Assembly (NCBI GenBank): GCA_947624715.1
Contig: CANQLO010000003.1
Coordinates: 30,940 to 94,939, forward strand
DNA from: an uncultured Clostridia bacterium
GTDB lineage: Bacteria > Bacillota_A > Clostridia > TANB77 > CAG-508
DNA length: 64,000 nucleotides
Direction of reading: 5' to 3'
This document shows, one piece after another, positions 61,333 through 64,000 of the stretch. The translations under genes were made by a program, and so were the position numbers. The notes beneath the pieces are model-generated. The model made no database searches, was not told where the DNA came from, and saw only the letters and a program-made list of their open reading frames with translations. How positions within the stretch are numbered: the first letter of the stretch is position 1; the number at the start of each line of letters is the position of its first letter.

Positions 61333-62772
61333 ATTGTGAAACAACAAGGTTCCTGGGTACCCACCCACAATCTTTGATTGTGATGGTGGGTAGGGTTCTT
61401 ATTTTTCTCTTTGCAGTATATATTTTCCCCTTATTTTGAGTATTTTTCCCCTGAAATTCCTCGAAATTTACTCTTTCAAACTCTTTTTTCTTTCGTTCTT
61501 CTGATACATGAATATAATAAAAATCTGTAGTTTCAAATTCACTATGCCCCATTAATTCTCGTAATACCTCTTTATCCATACCTTTTTCACTCATTAAAGT
61601 TGCAAAGGAATGTCTAAATCCATAAATTGTCATGTGTTCTAACTTATATTTCTTTATAAACTCTGTTATTTTCTTTGTTAGTCTTTCTGGGACATAAGGT
61701 GTTCCAATCGTATTTAAAAATACATATTCATTATTATTCCATTCTTGCCCATACTGTAAATTGTTCATTTTTTCTCTTTTTAGGTTTAATAACATTTCCT
61801 TTAGTCTTGGTGTCATTGGTATGCTACGATAACTTTCTGTTGTTTTTAAATCCCCAACTGTCATAATATGTCCTGTAATATTCATTTCATCATCATATAA
61901 AGTAATATCCTTATAAGCATTTTCTACTTTAATTTTATTCTGATTAAAGTGAACAGATTTCCATTTTAAGCCACATCCTTCTTCTGGTCTCATACCTGTT
62001 TGAAGTAAGGTAGCAAAAAGTAATGCGAAAGGTCTTTTATCTTTTTCACATATATCAAGCCATACCTTTTGTCTTTCTTCTGGTAAATAACATACCTTTG
62101 TTACTTTAGCTCTTTTCTTCTTTTGAAATTTCAGATCGAAGTTTGGAACTTCTTTTATTAAGCCTTTTTTATCTTTTGCATAGGTTAAAACCGCCCTAAT
62201 AAGCAAGAATAAATCTTTAGCAAGTCTAGGTGTTTTCTGCCTTTTTTCGTTAATATAGTTCTCTACCAAATCTTTACTAATTTCGCTGACATGATAGTTT
62301 TTAAAGTCTACCATAACATGATTTTTTATGGTGTTTATGTAAGTTTCTACGGTTTTTAACTTATTGTTTTATTTGTACTGGGATTTACTTGTTTCTTTTT
62401 CCAATTAAGCCATTCTTTTGCTATGTTTGGAAATAATGTATAATCATCTGCCAATATTTCTATTTTTCTTCTTTCTCTTTCTTCATTAAATTCAGTAAAC
62501 TTATTTAGTTCTGTCGAACATTCATCCGTAAATACTTTGACATTTGGTATAGTGCTATTTCTTTTTATATCAAAATATACATCAGTAATTAATTCACCTA
62601 ATCGCTTTCTTGCCTCTTTTTCACTTCTTGCTGTTCTAGATAATCTAGGATTCTTGTGGGCTCCTTCCATAATAGAATTAAGGGCAATAGTTACTCTTGC
62701 CTCATAACTGTTTCCTTTCTTTCTTATTGTAACTGTTCCTTTTGGTGCTCTTTGTCTATTTATTTTTTCCAT
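61331..62772 (-). pseudogene. int: tyrosine integrase of the tRNA-Arg island, split by a -1 frame change
   Basis: N-terminal part (62356-62772): arm-binding domain GTVTIRKKGNSYEARVTIAL, then LADDYTLFPNIAKEWLNWKK and a core-binding start QVNPSTNKTIS. The frame then ends in TAA. The following part (to 61331) continues as LKTVETYINTIKNHVMVDFK and the catalytic domain with TGMRPEEGCGLKW (Arg), GFRHSFATLMSEKG (H-x-x-R) and FYYIHVSEERKK (Tyr). Joining needs -1, not the CGG +1 seen elsewhere, and no CGG is at the break. This could be a mutation, an assembly error or programmed -1 shifting. Confidence 0.82.
61345..61401. repeat. palindrome at the integrase 3' end (paired with 62809-62870)
   Basis: ACAAGGTTCCTGGGTACC and AGGGTTCTT bracket CCACCC...ACAATCTTTGATTGT...GGTGGG. 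The copy at 62809-62870, in inverted orientation, keeps ACAAGGTTC, GGGTACC and AATCTTTGATT but has CCTTACTT/AAGTAAGG-type stems instead, so bases differ while pairing is kept. Confidence 0.65.
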
Positions 62773-62808
62773 AATAACTCCTTCCAAATATGTTTAAAAA
62801 ATATAAGA

Positions 62809-62870
62809 ACCTGACCTTACTAAGCAATCAAAGATTGCAAAGTAAGGTACCCAGAACCTTGTTATTTCAT
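62809..62870. repeat. palindrome upstream of the integrase gene
   Basis: Inverted relative of 61345-61401: AAGAACCTGACCTTAC...CAATCAAAGATTG...GTAAGGTACCCAGAACCTTG. Possible arm-type integrase binding or a transcription attenuator in the integrase leader. Confidence 0.6.
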
Positions 62871-62954
62871 AATAAATAGTTTAAGGGCACAAAACTTAAT
62901 ATCTAAATGTATCTTATCACGTTTAAAATAAGAAATCAGCCCTTTTTTTGATTA

Positions 62955-63164
62955 TTAATAATGATAATTGCCATACTCTCCAAAATTTTCTGAAAACCAT
63001 CTTGGTAACAATTCTCTATTGATAATAATTTTCCTTTTAAATCTAACTGCTGGAAAACCTTTTACTTTAACTAATTGCAACATTAAATTTCTACCTATAC
63101 CTAACATTTCTCTTGCTTCATCTACAGTTAATCCTAACTTTGTATTTTCTTCATTTGTTATCAA
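62955..63164 (-). CDS. xis: excisionase-like helix-turn-helix protein
   Basis: TTG 63164 has AAAGGAGG 9 bp upstream. The 69 residues (LGLTVDEAREMLGIGRNLML, QLVKVKGFPAVRFKRKIIIN) are a MerR-like HTH_17 domain, typical of Tn916-type excisionases. It lies just upstream of the integrase. The 370-bp gap to 63533 is AT-rich and holds only likely promoters (TATAAT at 63483). Confidence 0.88.
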   Translation of the reverse strand: MITNEENTKLGLTVDEAREMLGIGRNLMLQLVKVKGFPAVRFKRKIIINRELLPRWFSENFGEYGNYHY

Positions 63165-63533
63165 TGTAGATGTCCTCCTTTCATAAATTAGTAAGAATAA
63201 AATTTATCTATCTACTGGATAAGTTCCAAAATATTATCTAAAATGTAAACTTTTTAGAAAAATTTTTAAATTTTATCCCTCTATTATATAAATGTCTTCG
63301 TTTTTCAAAAAATGGGTAATTTTTAGAAAATTTTTTTTATTTTTATTGAAGAATTTTTTCTCTTCTATAAGGTTAATTCCAAAAAGGTATTAAAAATGTT
63401 GCATTTTTTTAAGTCTTTTTAATTTATTTTTTATCAATTTATATCTTCTCAAAATCTAGTAAAAAAAAGAAATTTATGATAATATAATCATAATACAAAA
63501 TAGTAAGTTGTCGAGTAGATAGGAGATGAAAAA

Positions 63534-63833
63534 ATGGCTACATCAAAAGATTATAAAGATTTTATATTAGAGCAATTAAGTTTATTAGATAATATAACTT
63601 GTAAAGCAATGATGAGAGAGTATTTATTATATTATAATGGTGTGTTATTTGGGGGAATATACGATAATAGGTTACTTGTGAAGATAGTAAATAGTAATAA
63701 AAAATATGATATGCAAGAACAAATACCTTATGAGAGTGCTAAACCTATGTATTTAGTTGATGATATAGATAATAAAGAAGTATTAAAAGAAATTGTTATT
63801 GAAACTTGCAAAGATTTACCAAGTAAAAAGTAA
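63534..63833 (+). CDS. TfoX N-terminal domain protein
   Basis: 99 residues: SKDYKDFILEQLSLLDNITC, MMREYLLYYNGVLFGGIYDN, RLLVKIVNSNKKYDMQEQIP, YLVDDIDNKEVLKEIV. This is the TfoX/Sxy N-terminal fold. AGGAGATG upstream. Carried on the island; such stand-alone domains have no proven function in Bacillota. Confidence 0.85.
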   Translation: MATSKDYKDFILEQLSLLDNITCKAMMREYLLYYNGVLFGGIYDNRLLVKIVNSNKKYDMQEQIPYESAKPMYLVDDIDNKEVLKEIVIETCKDLPSKK

Positions 63834-63959
63834 TACAACTTACAAGTTAAGGGGGTAAAGTTCATGTGCTCTCTTTATTTTTTTGAAACATTTTGAACAA
63901 AATTCATTGACTTTTATTCAATAAAATGATATATTATACAAAATGGAGGTGATAATTAT

Positions 63960-64000
63960 ATGACAATGAGGCAGGAATTAGCTTTAAAGACACGAGAAAA
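63960..64000 (+). CDS. start of a gene cut by the window end
   Basis: ATG 63960 with GGAGGTGAT upstream; 13 codons visible (TMRQELALKTRE), too short to assign. Confidence 0.6.
   Translation, partial: MTMRQELALKTRE

Noticed and set aside
62340..62360. Counting the integrase break as another CGG site
   Set aside because: The direction is -1 and no in-frame CGG is present; the nearby CGG on the plus strand is CCG in the coding sense.

Overview
The window is a very AT-rich, gene-dense chromosome segment of an anaerobic, spore-forming Bacillota (Clostridia) lineage, probably an uncultured host-associated one. The main clues are paired CotF-like spore-coat genes, AddB, PcrA, MecA, MreBCD/MinC, DUF4321, TSCPD and DUF6076 proteins, strong GGAGG ribosome-binding sites, TTG starts and normal use of TGA as a stop.

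The outstanding observation is a recurrent break of reading frame at in-frame CGG codons. I count 24 sites in 18 genes where an in-frame CGG occurs, the zero frame then fails, and dropping only the C (reading GGN as glycine) restores the protein family sequence. Examples are murA, pcrA (3), comM (3), mreB (2), radC, mreD, purE, femX, ylmH, an ABC transporter (2 genes), dephospho-CoA kinase and a coat protein. The skipped base is always the C of a coding-strand CGG, on either DNA strand, and the following triplet is always GGN. CGG is almost absent as an ordinary codon: I found two exceptions, both in small Cys-rich ORFs. The only tRNA gene in the window, tRNA-Arg(ACG), would not be expected to read CGG. 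This looks like genome-wide +1 recoding (hungry-codon frameshifting or quadruplet CGGN-to-Gly decoding). Where I give spans and lengths for these genes, they assume the skip.

Layout. 1-656 and 12017-12373: the two halves of murA, split by an 11.4-kb serine-recombinase element (657-12028) carrying a recombinase, a membrane-anchored nuclease, DUF3006-like, Bro-N, DUF6076, small membrane proteins, an HTH regulator, a MobV relaxase and a truncated replication protein. 12.6-15.5 kb: a Cys-rich ORF, purA and three small Asn-rich proteins. 15.5-20.5 kb: M23 peptidase, two coat proteins and two pilin-like proteins with duplicated upstream repeats. 20.9-30 kb: pcrA, a low-molecular-weight phosphatase, a CoaE-PgeF fusion, coaD, addB and an OGG-type glycosylase. 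30-34 kb: rubredoxin, a tandem C-x-x protein, a D-2-hydroxyacid dehydrogenase, TSCPD, a metallo-hydrolase and an LD-carboxypeptidase. 34-37 kb: a nitrate/sulfonate-type ABC importer. 37.5-41 kb: purE, purC and purB. 41-50 kb: radC-mreB-mreC, DUF4321, a third pilin-like gene, mecA, minC, PBP2 and mreD. 50-59 kb: an ArsP_2 permease, a TIM-barrel/Nudix fusion, ylmH, yraN, dprA, comM and femX. 59.6-61.1 kb: an FAD/Rieske oxidoreductase. 61.2 kb to the end: tRNA-Arg(ACG) followed by the start of an integrated island (frameshifted tyrosine integrase, excisionase, TfoX-like protein).

Intergenic gaps from 14 to 60 kb hold a family of nested repeats with 15-bp inverted termini (TAAATTGTAGTTTGT) and interchangeable palindromic modules. 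All assignments come from reading the sequence; no database search was run.
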